This document shows, one piece after another, positions 15,263-23,788 of a stretch of DNA of 26,339 nt. The stretch's first letter is position 1, and every line of letters begins with the position of its first letter. The notes under the pieces were generated by a model. The model made no database searches, was not told where the DNA came from, and worked only from the letters and a program-made list of their open reading frames with translations. A program made the translations under genes and the position numbers. This stretch comes from CALKXV01 sp964632495 (lineage in GTDB: Bacteria; Pseudomonadota; Alphaproteobacteria; Rhodobacterales; Rhodobacteraceae): positions 1-26,339 of the forward strand of contig CAZWDS010000043.1 of the NCBI GenBank assembly GCA_964632495.1, read 5' to 3'.

Positions 15263-16162
15263 TCACGCCAGCCAAGCCAAGGAAATGAGCGAAATCAAGC
15301 TGGTCCAGATGATCACAGGCGCGATTCTGTCCGTGCGCACGCCGTAAAGCAGCGCCAGCGAAAACGCCATCGCGCCAGAAGGGCCCGCAGCGGTCAAAAG
15401 AAACAGGCCTTCCCAAGGGTTCTGTGGTGAAAAGCTTGCGAATGCGGCCCAGATCAGAACGGGAAAGATCACCAGTTTCAGCGTCACAACCCCGACAACC
15501 GGGGCAGACGGCGTCATCGGATGGGAGGACAACACGACCCCAAGCGCAAAGAGGATGATCGGGGCCGCTGCGGCACCCGCGAAGCGGGCGGCAATCATGA
15601 TCGGCTCGGGGATGGGCAGGGCGGCAAGATTGATGGCAAAGGACAGCACAATTGTCAGCAACACCGGGTTTTTGACGATCCGGGGGATCACGGATCTGAT
15701 GCCGTCCTTGCCCGCGATCAGCTCGCTTCCGATGATGAAAAACGCGAAAACTACCGAGGCATCCAGCGCCACGATGGCTGCAATCGGCAAAGACCCCGCT
15801 TCGCCGTAGATCAGGGTTGAAATCGGCCAGATGTACAACAGCGAGTTCACGAAGATCACACACATCCCCAACAAAAACGCCTCGGCCCGTTCGCAGCCAA
15901 AGACACGGCGACAAAGGATGTAAGTGATCGAAAACGACAGAATTTCTGTCCCGGCATAAAGCCCGATGGCGTCAAACCGGATCTCGGGCAGATCCAAACC
16001 GGTCAGCAGCATAAAGATCAAAGGCGGTTGCAGCACCAAAAAGCCGATCCGATTGATCGCGCGTGCTTCGTCCTGCGAGGCCGTGCCCATGCGTCCCATG
16101 ACAAAGCCAAGGGCCAGCATCGCGAAAACCGGCAGAATGTTGTGGATCAGAACGTGAAGCAT
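15263..16162 (-). CDS. AEC family transporter (auxin efflux carrier-like)
   Basis: The 299-aa protein has about ten hydrophobic segments along its whole length. The start MLHVLIHNILPVFAMLALGF and the motif SFAINLAALPIPEPI in the centre are typical of AEC permeases, a family that exports small carboxylates, such as malonate or auxin-like compounds, from the cytosol. Substrate unknown. It lies 35 bp after the MoxR gene and 48 bp before the GNAT gene on the same strand. The final residues end ISLISLAWLA; a second frame continues beyond the stop with hydrophobic residues, so a late frameshift is possible but not needed. Confidence 0.85.
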   Translation of the reverse strand: MLHVLIHNILPVFAMLALGFVMGRMGTASQDEARAINRIGFLVLQPPLIFMLLTGLDLPEIRFDAIGLYAGTEILSFSITYILCRRVFGCERAEAFLLGMCVIFVNSLLYIWPISTLIYGEAGSLPIAAIVALDASVVFAFFIIGSELIAGKDGIRSVIPRIVKNPVLLTIVLSFAINLAALPIPEPIMIAARFAGAAAAPIILFALGVVLSSHPMTPSAPVVGVVTLKLVIFPVLIWAAFASFSPQNPWEGLFLLTAAGPSGAMAFSLALLYGVRTDRIAPVIIWTSLISLISLAWLA

Positions 16163-16197
16163 GGTGGTTTAGCGCGTGCCTGCGAACTGGCGACAGA

Positions 16198-17040
16198 TCA
16201 CCCGCGACCACCCCGCGTCATGAAGGCCAAACGCTCGAACAGGGCCACGTCTTGTTCGTTCTTCAACAATGCGCCGTGAAGCTTCGGCAGACTGTCTTTG
16301 CCATCACGGGCCAGGTCTTCGGGGCTAAGATCCTCTGCCAGAATCAGCTTCAGCCAGTCCAACACTTCCGACGTCGATGGCTTTTTCTTCAGGCCCGGAG
16401 TGTCTCTGATTTCGAAAAACTGTGTTAACGCAGTGGCTAACAAGCGGTCCTTAATGCCTGGGTGATGCACGTCGATGATGGCTTTCAGCGTGTCTGCGTC
16501 GGGAAATTGGATGTAGTGGAAAAAGCAGCGCCTGAGAAAGGCATCGGGCAGTTCTTTTTCATTGTTCGAGGTGATAATGACGATCGGGCGGTGCTTGGCC
16601 TTCACGGTTTCGCCGGTTTCGTAGACGTGAAACTCCATCCGATCCAGTTCCTGTAGCAGATCATTTGGAAACTCGATATCGGCCTTGTCGATCTCGTCGA
16701 TCAACAACACCACACGTTCGTCCGCTGCAAAAGCATCCCAAAGCTTGCCGCGCTTGATATAGGCCTTGATATCTTCGACTTTCCCGTCCCCAAGCTGACT
16801 GTCGCGCAACCGGCTGACGGCGTCATATTCGTACAATCCCTGCGCGGCGCGTGTTGTCGACTTCACGTGCCATTCGATCATCTTCAAACCCAAAGATCCG
16901 GCCACTTGGCGGGCCAGTTCCGTTTTGCCGGTGCCCGGTTCGCCTTTGACCAAAAGGGGCCGCTCCAACAGGATCGCCGCATTGACCGCAACCGCCAGAT
17001 CGTCGGAGGCAATGTATCCCTTGGTGCTCTTAAACCTCAT
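16198..17040 (-). CDS. MoxR family AAA+ ATPase
   Basis: The 280-aa product has Walker A GEPGTGKT (residues 33-40), Walker B VVLLIDEIDKAD (110-121), sensor 1 in IITSNNEKELPDAFLRRC (156-172), and the FHVYETGETVKA insert typical of MoxR. Such ATPases work with VWA proteins, sometimes with small membrane partners, to mature or disassemble protein complexes. The matching VWA gene is at 12032-13216, not adjacent as is usual; five genes lie between. It is the first gene of the minus-strand cluster and diverges from dksA. Confidence 0.93.
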   Translation of the reverse strand: MRFKSTKGYIASDDLAVAVNAAILLERPLLVKGEPGTGKTELARQVAGSLGLKMIEWHVKSTTRAAQGLYEYDAVSRLRDSQLGDGKVEDIKAYIKRGKLWDAFAADERVVLLIDEIDKADIEFPNDLLQELDRMEFHVYETGETVKAKHRPIVIITSNNEKELPDAFLRRCFFHYIQFPDADTLKAIIDVHHPGIKDRLLATALTQFFEIRDTPGLKKKPSTSEVLDWLKLILAEDLSPEDLARDGKDSLPKLHGALLKNEQDVALFERLAFMTRGGRG

Positions 17041-17169
17041 ACCTGCCTCGTTTTTCCCGGTGATCGCCGGTAGACCCTAGCTTGGACAAATTAACCCTTC
17101 AAGGCCCTCATATCGTGTAGTGACAAGGCAGAAAGGATCGGGTATCCCCCGGCGCAAGACGAGGTGCTT

Positions 17170-17220
17170 ATGAGCGAACTGTTCGTACCAGTCCCCTTGC
17201 CCGGGAGTGTTAAAAAATGA
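17170..17220 (+). CDS. Candidate leader ORF upstream of dksA, 16 aa
   Basis: ATG at 17170 follows GAGG with 5-nt spacing and reads 16 codons, MSELFVPVPLPGSVKK, then TGA at 17218-17220. The TGA overlaps an in-frame ATG (17217, ATGA) that is an upstream start for dksA, so ribosomes finishing the leader could reinitiate. The peptide is too short to judge by family. It could equally be chance, but the good ribosome binding site and the exact overlap make it worth listing. Confidence 0.4.
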   Translation: MSELFVPVPLPGSVKK

Positions 17221-17237
17221 AAAAAAAGGGAACCAAG

Positions 17238-17660
17238 ATGAACGCAGAAGTCATTCTTGATGACGACTATCGTCCTGCCGATGACGAACCCTTTATGAAC
17301 GACCGGCAGGTTGAGTATTTTCGCCGCAAACTGATGGACTGGAAGGCCGAGCTGTTGGACGACAGCAAAAGCACCATCGAAGAATTGCAGCAAACCACTC
17401 GCAACATCCCTGACATCGCAGATCGCGCGTCCGAAGAAACCGACCGGGCGCTGGAATTGCGCACGCGGGACCGGCAGCGCAAACTGGTGTCCAAGATCGA
17501 CGCCGCGATCCGGCGGATCGACGAAGGCGAATACGGCTATTGCGAAGAAACCGGCGAGCCGATTTCACTGAAACGATTGGACGCGCGGCCTATCGCGACG
17601 CTTAGCTTAGAGGCGCAAGAGCGTCACGAGCGGTCGGAAAAGGTGCATCGGGACGACTGA
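17238..17660 (+). CDS. dksA: RNA polymerase-binding transcription factor DksA
   Basis: DksA binds the secondary channel of RNA polymerase and, with ppGpp, lowers rRNA and raises biosynthetic transcription. The 140-aa form has the coiled coil (about residues 20-95) with the acidic tip in PDIADRASEETD and the globular end with YCEETGEP. Only one cysteine, C102, remains of the four of the zinc finger. This variant is known for Rhodobacter-type DksA as I recall and does not itself suggest loss of function. I chose ATG 17238, after AAAAAGGGAACC, which gives the family N-terminus; ATG 17217 would add seven basic residues. A strong terminator follows. Confidence 0.9.
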   Translation: MNAEVILDDDYRPADDEPFMNDRQVEYFRRKLMDWKAELLDDSKSTIEELQQTTRNIPDIADRASEETDRALELRTRDRQRKLVSKIDAAIRRIDEGEYGYCEETGEPISLKRLDARPIATLSLEAQERHERSEKVHRDD

Positions 17661-17682
17661 TCCCTATGCCATATGAATTTTT

Positions 17683-17721
17683 CGCCCGTCTTGAGATTGC
17701 TCAGGGCGGGCGTTTTGTTTT
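17683..17721 (+). terminator. Rho-independent terminator of dksA
   Basis: CGCCCGTCTTGAG (17683-17695) pairs along all 13 positions (two G-T pairs included) with CTCAGGGCGGGCG (17700-17712) around a 4-nt loop, followed by TTTTGTTTT. It starts 22 bp after the dksA stop and ends before the monooxygenase gene. Confidence 0.9.
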
Positions 17722-17730
17722 GAGGGCGCT

Positions 17731-18864
17731 ATGGCGTTAAAGATCACAATTGCAGGCGCAGGTATCGGCGGTCTGGCGACCGGGATTGCTTTGGCGCGCG
17801 CAGGCCACGTCGTTCGAATTGCGGAAAGCGCGCCCGAGATTTCGGAAGTGGGCGCGGGGTTGCAAATCTCGCCGAACGGTCGCGCGGTGCTGACCTCTTT
17901 GGGGCTGACTGGTGGATTGGATGCGGTGGCGATCAATGCGCGGTCGGTGCGCCTGATAGATGGGCCAAGTGGTCGACAGGTGACGCGGCTGGAGATGTCC
18001 CAAGATGAAGGCCCGATGGTGTGGTCGTTCATCCATCGCGCCCGTCTGGTCGAACTGTTGTTGAACGCCGCGAAGGCCGCAGGCGTTTCGATCGAGACGA
18101 ATACCGAAATCACACCTCCCGGCGGCGGCGCGGCGTTAGAGGGCGATGATCTTTTGATCGGGGCCGATGGTCTTCATTCCAAGGTGCGCCAGATCCTGAA
18201 CCCCAGCGTCGATCCCTTTTTCACCCGTCAGGTCGCTTGGCGTGCGCTGATACCCGATCCCGATCCCGTGCCCGACGCCGAGGTCCACATGGGGCCGGGG
18301 CGTCATCTGGTCAGCTATCCTTTGGCGGGCGGTATGCGCAACATCGTGGCTGTGGAAGAACGGATTGACTGGGCCGAAGAAGGCTGGAGCCACCAAGATG
18401 ATCCAGACAATCTGCGTGCCGCGTTCTTTAGGTTCGCGCCGCGCGTTCAGGACTGGCTGGCCCAAATCGATACCGTGCATCTTTGGGGTTTGTTCCGTCA
18501 TCCCGTGGCCCGCAACTGGTCAGAAGGCCGTCAGGTCGTCTTGGGCGATGCCGCGCATCCGACACTTCCGTTCCTTGCTCAAGGTGCAAATCTGGCGCTG
18601 GAAGACGCGTGGGTGCTGAATGCGGCCTTGTCAAATTACGATATCCCCGAAGCTTTGAGCCGCTATCAAACAGCCCGTCAGGATCGCGCGCGCCGGGTCG
18701 TCGATGCCGCCACGAAGAATGCCACCAACTATCACCTCAGCTTCCCTCCCGCACGCCTTGCCGCCCACACAGCGCTTCGGATCGCCGGCCGCTTGTCACC
18801 GGCGCGCATGATCGGGCGGTTCGACTGGCTTTATCGTTATGATGTGACGGGCCAAGATGTCTGA
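17731..18864 (+). CDS. FAD-dependent monooxygenase (salicylate hydroxylase-like)
   Basis: The 377-aa product has the flavin hydroxylase motifs: GxGxxG in GAGIGGLATG (residues 9-18), the DG motif in LLIGADGLHSKVR (141-153) and the GD motif in GDAAHPTLPFLAQGAN (272-287). These enzymes use NAD(P)H and O2 to hydroxylate aromatic rings; the 3-hydroxybenzoate 6-hydroxylase/salicylate hydroxylase group fits best, but the substrate is unclear. No other aromatic degradation genes are next to it, so a catabolic role is not supported by context. It starts ten bases after the dksA terminator and precedes zapE by 33 bp. Confidence 0.87.
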   Translation: MALKITIAGAGIGGLATGIALARAGHVVRIAESAPEISEVGAGLQISPNGRAVLTSLGLTGGLDAVAINARSVRLIDGPSGRQVTRLEMSQDEGPMVWSFIHRARLVELLLNAAKAAGVSIETNTEITPPGGGAALEGDDLLIGADGLHSKVRQILNPSVDPFFTRQVAWRALIPDPDPVPDAEVHMGPGRHLVSYPLAGGMRNIVAVEERIDWAEEGWSHQDDPDNLRAAFFRFAPRVQDWLAQIDTVHLWGLFRHPVARNWSEGRQVVLGDAAHPTLPFLAQGANLALEDAWVLNAALSNYDIPEALSRYQTARQDRARRVVDAATKNATNYHLSFPPARLAAHTALRIAGRLSPARMIGRFDWLYRYDVTGQDV

Positions 18865-18897
18865 CGCATTTGCCTTTCAGCATGGGTCCAAACACAC

Positions 18898-19971
18898 ATG
18901 GGCGTGATGACCGATGCCTATCACGCGCGGATTGACACCGGCGCATTGGAACTGGACTCGGCCCAGGCCCATGTGCTGCCCGAATTTGACCGCATCGCGG
19001 ATGCCCTGGCGGCAACGCCTGCGAAAAAAGGCCTTGGCGGGTTCTTCGCCAAGACACCGGAGCTGGTGCAAGGCCTATACCTTTGGGGCGGGGTGGGGCG
19101 CGGCAAATCCATGTTGATGGACCTGTTCCACGAGGTGGCAGGCGGCGATCATTCGCGCCGCGTGCATTTCCATGCTTTCATGCAAGAGGTCCAGTCAGGA
19201 CTGCACGAAGCCCGCAAAACCGACGTCGATGATGCCTTGCTTCCGGTTGCGCGCGACATGTCGGAAGGCTTGCGGCTGTTGTGCCTAGATGAAATGCAGA
19301 TCACCGATATCGCTGATGCGATGATCGTGGGGCGCTTGTTCGAACATATGCTGGGCAAAGGCATTGCGATTGTGACCACGTCAAACCGTATTCCGGACGA
19401 TCTTTACAAGGACGGTCTGAACCGCAGCTTGTTCCTGCCTTTCATCGCGTTGCTAAAAGACCGGATGAAGGTGGTTGAACTGGCCTCACCTCGCGACTAC
19501 CGGCAAGACCGGTTGGCGGGCGAGCAGGTGTTTTTCACACCCCACAACGCCGAAGCACGCGCCACCATCGCCGCCATCTGGGATGACCTTTCGAACGGGC
19601 AGGGCGCACCTTTGACGCTGAAGGTCAAATCCCGCGATGTGGAATTGCCCGCTTTTGCAAATGGCGTGGCCCGCGCCCGGTTCTATGATCTGTGCGGGCA
19701 ACCCTTGGGCCCCGCCGATTATCTTGCCATCGCCGAGGCTGTGCGTGTCCTGATCCTTGAAGACATCCCGCGCCTTGGTTCCGAGAACTATAACCAAGCC
19801 AAACGTTTCGTCACGCTGATCGACGCCTTGTACGAAGGTCAGGTCCGGTTGATCGCCAGCGCTGCGGATATTCCCGAGCGGCTTTACATCGAAGGCGAGG
19901 GCAGTTTCGAGTTCGAGCGCACCGCCAGCCGCCTGCGCGAAATGCAAAGTGCGGATTGGGGGGCGGCCTAA
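18898..19971 (+). CDS. zapE: Cell division ATPase ZapE (AFG1-like)
   Basis: ZapE is an AAA-type ATPase that binds FtsZ at constriction; the mitochondrial relative AFG1 acts in protein quality control. The 357-aa product has Walker A GGVGRGKS (64-71), Walker B LLCLDEMQ (127-134) and TTSN (160-163), followed by the family-specific second half with ENYNQAKRFVTLIDALYEG. ATG at 18898 and ATG at 18907 are both possible; neither has a strong ribosome binding site. Its end overlaps the convergent MFS gene by four bases. Confidence 0.94.
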   Translation: MGVMTDAYHARIDTGALELDSAQAHVLPEFDRIADALAATPAKKGLGGFFAKTPELVQGLYLWGGVGRGKSMLMDLFHEVAGGDHSRRVHFHAFMQEVQSGLHEARKTDVDDALLPVARDMSEGLRLLCLDEMQITDIADAMIVGRLFEHMLGKGIAIVTTSNRIPDDLYKDGLNRSLFLPFIALLKDRMKVVELASPRDYRQDRLAGEQVFFTPHNAEARATIAAIWDDLSNGQGAPLTLKVKSRDVELPAFANGVARARFYDLCGQPLGPADYLAIAEAVRVLILEDIPRLGSENYNQAKRFVTLIDALYEGQVRLIASAADIPERLYIEGEGSFEFERTASRLREMQSADWGAA

Positions 19972-21209
19972 GCCTCGCTGTCGGCCAGCCGCATGATCAG
20001 GAGCAGCGCGACGGCACCCAGCAGTAACACGCTTGTCGTCAACGGGATCATCGTGCCGTTGAACGCCTGACCGACGGGCACGGCAATGGCCATAGACACC
20101 ACAGTCGGGATCGCTGCGACGATCGAAGCGGCAAGACCCGCCATATGGCCCAAAGGCTCCATCGCCAGGGACGCCAGATTGCCGATGCCAAACCCGGCCA
20201 GATAGAAGACGGATGTGTACCAGATAAATCCGACCGGGAAGAGCCAGCCCGCAGGCAGCGATCCCGTCACCAGTGCAACCAGGAAAACGAAGGTCAAGGC
20301 CCCTTGACCGATCAAAGCCCATTTCACCATGGTTTTCATTCCGAACCGCATCACCAAAGACGCATTCACAAGGTTCGATCCAGCCGCCAGAATGGCCATC
20401 AGCCCGAACCAAAGGTGAAACCCCGCGCCTTGATCGAAGACCTCGTGAAACACCTGTTGGCTAGACATCAGGGCCGACATCAGGATCGCAAAGACCAGCG
20501 TTTGTGCCATCATGGTCAGCACCACATGCCGGATCGAAAAGATCTCTTTCACACCAGAGAACAGTTTTATCAAATTGAAAGGACGGGTGTTTTCAGGGCG
20601 CAGCGTCTCGGGCAGACGCCTGACCAGCCAGCCGGTCGACACAAGGGAAAAGACGGCAAAGGACACAAAGATCGCGTGCCATCCAAAGGCCCAGCTTAGC
20701 GCCCAACCGATGGACGGCGCAAAGATCGGCGCAAGGGTGAAAACGAAAATGACAAAGCTCATGATCTTGGCCATCTCGCGCCCCCGGAACAGATCGCGCA
20801 CAATGGCCATCGCCGCGACACGGGGGCCGGCGGATCCCAACCCTTGAACGAAACGCGCAACCAACAGCACCTCAAGACTGGGGGCAACGGCAGACACCAA
20901 CGCACAGATCACGATCAAAGCCGTGCCCCAGATCGCCACGGTTTGCCGACCATAAGCATCAGACAACGGCCCCACCACCAGCGTGCCCAACCCCAAACCC
21001 ATCATGAAAGTCGCAACGATCAGCTGAACTCTGTTCGGGGCATCCGCGCTTAACTCGGCCGCAATAAGCGGGAAGGCGGGCAACATCGCATCGATGGCAA
21101 AAGCCACCGTGGCCGACATCATTGCTAGAACGCCGACAAGTTCGACAAGAGAAACGGGAATGGCGTCGCGCGGGTTGGTTTCGGTCTGGCCCGGGCCGTC
21201 CGACGTCAC
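19968..21209 (-). CDS. Bcr/CflA-type multidrug efflux MFS transporter
   Basis: This 413-aa protein has 12 predicted membrane segments. FAIDAMLPAFPLIAAEL in the first segment, VGPLSDAYGRQ as the loop 2-3 motif, and RFVQGLGSAGPRVAAMAIVRD are typical of the Bcr/CflA branch (drug:H+ antiporter-1). It should export toxic compounds by proton antiport. Its start overlaps the stop of the DsbA-like gene (ATGA), so it is the last gene of an operon with an acyl-CoA ligase. Substrate unknown. Confidence 0.9.
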   Translation of the reverse strand: MTSDGPGQTETNPRDAIPVSLVELVGVLAMMSATVAFAIDAMLPAFPLIAAELSADAPNRVQLIVATFMMGLGLGTLVVGPLSDAYGRQTVAIWGTALIVICALVSAVAPSLEVLLVARFVQGLGSAGPRVAAMAIVRDLFRGREMAKIMSFVIFVFTLAPIFAPSIGWALSWAFGWHAIFVSFAVFSLVSTGWLVRRLPETLRPENTRPFNLIKLFSGVKEIFSIRHVVLTMMAQTLVFAILMSALMSSQQVFHEVFDQGAGFHLWFGLMAILAAGSNLVNASLVMRFGMKTMVKWALIGQGALTFVFLVALVTGSLPAGWLFPVGFIWYTSVFYLAGFGIGNLASLAMEPLGHMAGLAASIVAAIPTVVSMAIAVPVGQAFNGTMIPLTTSVLLLGAVALLLIMRLADSEA

Positions 21210-21850
21210 TTGGTCGCCTCAGCGGTGGCGATCAATTCGTCCAGAACCTGCGTCCAAAGCTCGGTTGGTTGTGCGCCGGGCAGGGCATGTTGGTTCGCGA
21301 CCAGAAAGGTCGGCACGCCCGTCACACCACGTTCCCGCGCATGAGCATCCCGCGCCCGGATGTCGGCGACATCCCCGTCCGAGGCCAAAAGCCGCTCGGT
21401 CATGGCGCGGTCCATGCCGATGCCTTCGGCGATCTCTAAAAGAACGTCCCGCTCGCTGATGTCTCTCAGGTCTTCGAAAAAGGCTTTGAACAATCGTGAG
21501 ACAGCCGCGGTTTGCCGCCCCTCCAGCCCAGCCCAATGGATCAGTCGGTGCGCGTCGATTGTGTTTGGCGTGCGCGGGATCTCGGATAGCCTCAGGTTCA
21601 ACCCCGCCGCCTTGGCCGCGTCCGCGATCCGTCCATAAACAGTATCCGCCTGCGCCCGCCCGCCAAACTTGCCGTCCAGATAGGCCTGGCGATCCATGCC
21701 TTCCGCCGGCATATCCGGGTTCAACTGAAACGGATGCCACTCGATCTCAAAAGGATGATCGGGTCGTGCTTCCAAGGCCCGGTCCAGATTGCTTTTCCCG
21801 ATATAACACCAAGGGCAAATCGGATCAGAGATGATATCTAGCTTGATCAT
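21206..21850 (-). CDS. DsbA family oxidoreductase (FrnE / 2-hydroxychromene-2-carboxylate isomerase-like)
   Basis: The 214-aa product starts with MIKLDIISDPICPWCYIGK, giving a CPWC redox motif at C12 and C15 and no signal peptide, so it is cytosolic. Helical insertion and VTGVPTFLVANQHALPGAQP (cis-proline region) fit the FrnE branch, which includes polyketide-related oxidoreductases and isomerases of aromatic degradation. A reducing or isomerising role on an unknown substrate is likely. It begins two bases after the ligase stop and overlaps the MFS gene by four bases. Confidence 0.88.
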   Translation of the reverse strand: MIKLDIISDPICPWCYIGKSNLDRALEARPDHPFEIEWHPFQLNPDMPAEGMDRQAYLDGKFGGRAQADTVYGRIADAAKAAGLNLRLSEIPRTPNTIDAHRLIHWAGLEGRQTAAVSRLFKAFFEDLRDISERDVLLEIAEGIGMDRAMTERLLASDGDVADIRARDAHARERGVTGVPTFLVANQHALPGAQPTELWTQVLDELIATAEATK

Positions 21851-21852
21851 GA

Positions 21853-23340
21853 TTATCCTTCGTTCGCAGTCCTAAGCCGGTTCCGCAAGAGTTTTCCGTT
21901 CGCATTCTTGGGCAATGTCTGTTCGTGGATGAACAACCGGGGCTGTTTAAATCGCGCAAGGTGGGCAGCCGCATGAGCGGACAACGTAGGCTGATCCAGC
22001 TTTTCACCGACATAATGCAGCGCAATCAACGTGGTATCAGGCGACACGCGCACATCAACAGCGGCGGCTTCGTCAATAGAGGGATGGCGCATCATGGCGG
22101 CTTCGACATCCAAAGGCGAGACGCGAAATCCGCCCGATGTCAGCATATCATCGCCGCGCCCATGGTATTCAATCGCGCCATCATTGCGCATCAGACCGAT
22201 GTCCCCGGTTTTGTACCAATCACCTTCGACGTCCATGGATCGCCCCAGATATCCCAGCATCAACCCCGGATCCGACCGGTGTACCGCGATTTCTCCAACT
22301 TCGCCGCGCTGTGTGGGCGTATCATTGTTCACAATGGCAATCGCGCGTCCCGGTTGCGCATATCCCAGTGTGTCGGGCGGTGCCGGGCGGGAGGGCGCGC
22401 TTGAAATGAAGGTGGAACACTCGGATTGCCCGAAGGCTTCGTGCAAAGCTGTTCCGGTTTTTTCAGCCCAGTTGTGGCGCAAACTTTCGGTTAGCTTCTC
22501 ACCCGCCGACAATCCATGTCGCAACTTTGGCAGAGATGGGATCGCGGATCGGAGCAAACGGCGAAAAATCCCCGGCGCACCCGCCAGAATGGTCGCGCCG
22601 TAGTCTTGGGCCAGATCAGGGATACGGTCGGGCGTGGTGCCGTCTTGCAGAACCAAAGCTGTTGCGCCCACGGTCCAAGGGTCCAAAAGCCCCGTGCCCA
22701 AGGTGAATGTCCAGTTGAAAGCGCCTGCATGCAGCATCCGATCCGCACCCGTCAGCCCATACCAGCCCTCAAACATCATCGCGCGGGCCAGAATGGCTCG
22801 ATGCGCGTGAACCACGCCAAGCGGCGCACCTGAAGTGCCAGAGGTATAAACGATATAGGCCGGATCATCGCTTGGGACCTCTGCGATCTTGATCCCAATG
22901 TCGCTCTGGCCAAGCGCATCAGGCCCCAGAACCGGTGCAGAGTGATCGGGCAGGGCGATGCCGTCATGGGCAACAATGGCATCGGGCGTTACGTCCGCGG
23001 CAATCTTACTGATCTCGGACCGGCCTAAGGCGGCGGATGTGGGGACAGGCACAAGACCCGCTGCGATGGCTGCCAGATAGACAATCGGGAAATCGGGTGA
23101 ATTCCCAAGCCGCATCAGGATGCGTGCACCGGGCTTCAAGCCCGTCGCCTGCAACCCTGACGCCGTCGCCAGAACCCGGGCGCGCAGACGGCCATAGGAC
23201 CAAAGATCAGGCATATTCCCCCCAAGCACCGCCAGCGCCAACTTGTCGTCGTCGGCACCGTTCGAAAGCAAAACGTGCTGCGCAAGGTTCATCTTGGCAG
23301 GGACAAAAGGGCCGGGTCTATGATCGTCGATGGCCAGCAT
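21853..23340 (-). CDS. AMP-dependent acyl-CoA ligase/synthetase (ANL superfamily)
   Basis: The 495-aa enzyme should activate a carboxylate with ATP and CoA through an acyl-AMP intermediate. Visible motifs are YTSGTSGAPLGVVHAH (166-180, the P-loop-like A3 with Leu where Lys is usual), YKTGDIG (A7), RGDDMLTSGGFRVSPLDVE (A8) and PKNANGKLLRN with the catalytic lysine near the C-terminus. The A3 variant and the overall shape resemble benzoate-CoA/4-hydroxybenzoate-CoA ligases of Rhodobacterales. ATG at 23340 keeps the usual N-terminal extension; M17 is an alternative start. Its neighbours (DsbA-like enzyme, efflux pump, 78-aa ORF) do not reveal the substrate. Confidence 0.88.
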   Translation of the reverse strand: MLAIDDHRPGPFVPAKMNLAQHVLLSNGADDDKLALAVLGGNMPDLWSYGRLRARVLATASGLQATGLKPGARILMRLGNSPDFPIVYLAAIAAGLVPVPTSAALGRSEISKIAADVTPDAIVAHDGIALPDHSAPVLGPDALGQSDIGIKIAEVPSDDPAYIVYTSGTSGAPLGVVHAHRAILARAMMFEGWYGLTGADRMLHAGAFNWTFTLGTGLLDPWTVGATALVLQDGTTPDRIPDLAQDYGATILAGAPGIFRRLLRSAIPSLPKLRHGLSAGEKLTESLRHNWAEKTGTALHEAFGQSECSTFISSAPSRPAPPDTLGYAQPGRAIAIVNNDTPTQRGEVGEIAVHRSDPGLMLGYLGRSMDVEGDWYKTGDIGLMRNDGAIEYHGRGDDMLTSGGFRVSPLDVEAAMMRHPSIDEAAAVDVRVSPDTTLIALHYVGEKLDQPTLSAHAAAHLARFKQPRLFIHEQTLPKNANGKLLRNRLRTANEG

Positions 23341-23387
23341 CAGGCCGAAGTATCAGCCCCCGCTTAATCTGCAAGTCTGAGGGGCGT

Positions 23388-23624
23388 TTAAGCCGCGCGT
23401 AATTCGCCCCTATCGTTGGACCGGGGCGCGCCAAGCCGCAACATATCCAGCGTTTCAAGCGTTTCGGACCAAGTCAAATCATTCGCCTTCGACAGATATT
23501 CGATCAATGCGTTGAAATCAGAATGTCGGGCGACAATTTCGCGGGGGTCTGCAGCGGGAAACCAGGTGGCAAAGCGGATCACTTCGTCAATTTGGTGTTC
23601 GGGAAAATGTGTAGGTTGGGTCAT
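23388..23624 (-). CDS. Small hypothetical protein, 78 aa
   Basis: The ORF has a strong GGAGG ribosome binding site before ATG at 23624 and ends 47 bp upstream of the ligase, on the same strand, so it may head that operon. The protein is soluble and acidic, mostly helical, with FPEHQIDEVIRFATWFPAADP at the start; no cysteines, no membrane segment. I do not recognise a family. The good start site and its position argue for a real gene. Confidence 0.7.
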   Translation of the reverse strand: MTQPTHFPEHQIDEVIRFATWFPAADPREIVARHSDFNALIEYLSKANDLTWSETLETLDMLRLGAPRSNDRGELRAA

Positions 23625-23730
23625 ATCGTCCTCCGTGGCAGGAAAACTTTGTCAGCACTGTCCTAATCAAAACTTAACGTGCCCCAGAACAACGCGATTT
23701 TTTCTGTAAGCCTTTCAAAGAATGAGAAAA

Positions 23731-23758
23731 GGCGCGTGGACCGATAGATCCACGCGCC
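23731..23758 (-). terminator. Rho-independent terminator after the entericidin-like gene
   Basis: GGCGCGTGGA (23731-23740) and TCCACGCGCC (23749-23758) form a perfect 10-bp stem around an 8-nt loop. On the minus strand the T-run TTTTCTC follows. It lies 30 bp past the stop at 23789 and so ends the solute-binding protein transcript. Confidence 0.88.
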
Positions 23759-23788
23759 CCCAAGCGACGCCATCAGGCGGCGCAATTG

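Noticed and set aside
15225..15914. Minus-strand ORF in another frame of the AEC gene
   Set aside because: The AEC frame has the membrane pattern; this one is Arg/Gly/Asp/Cys-rich and unstructured.
19486..20412. Long minus-strand ORF across zapE and the MFS gene
   Set aside because: Crosses two genes with clear families and has no domain.
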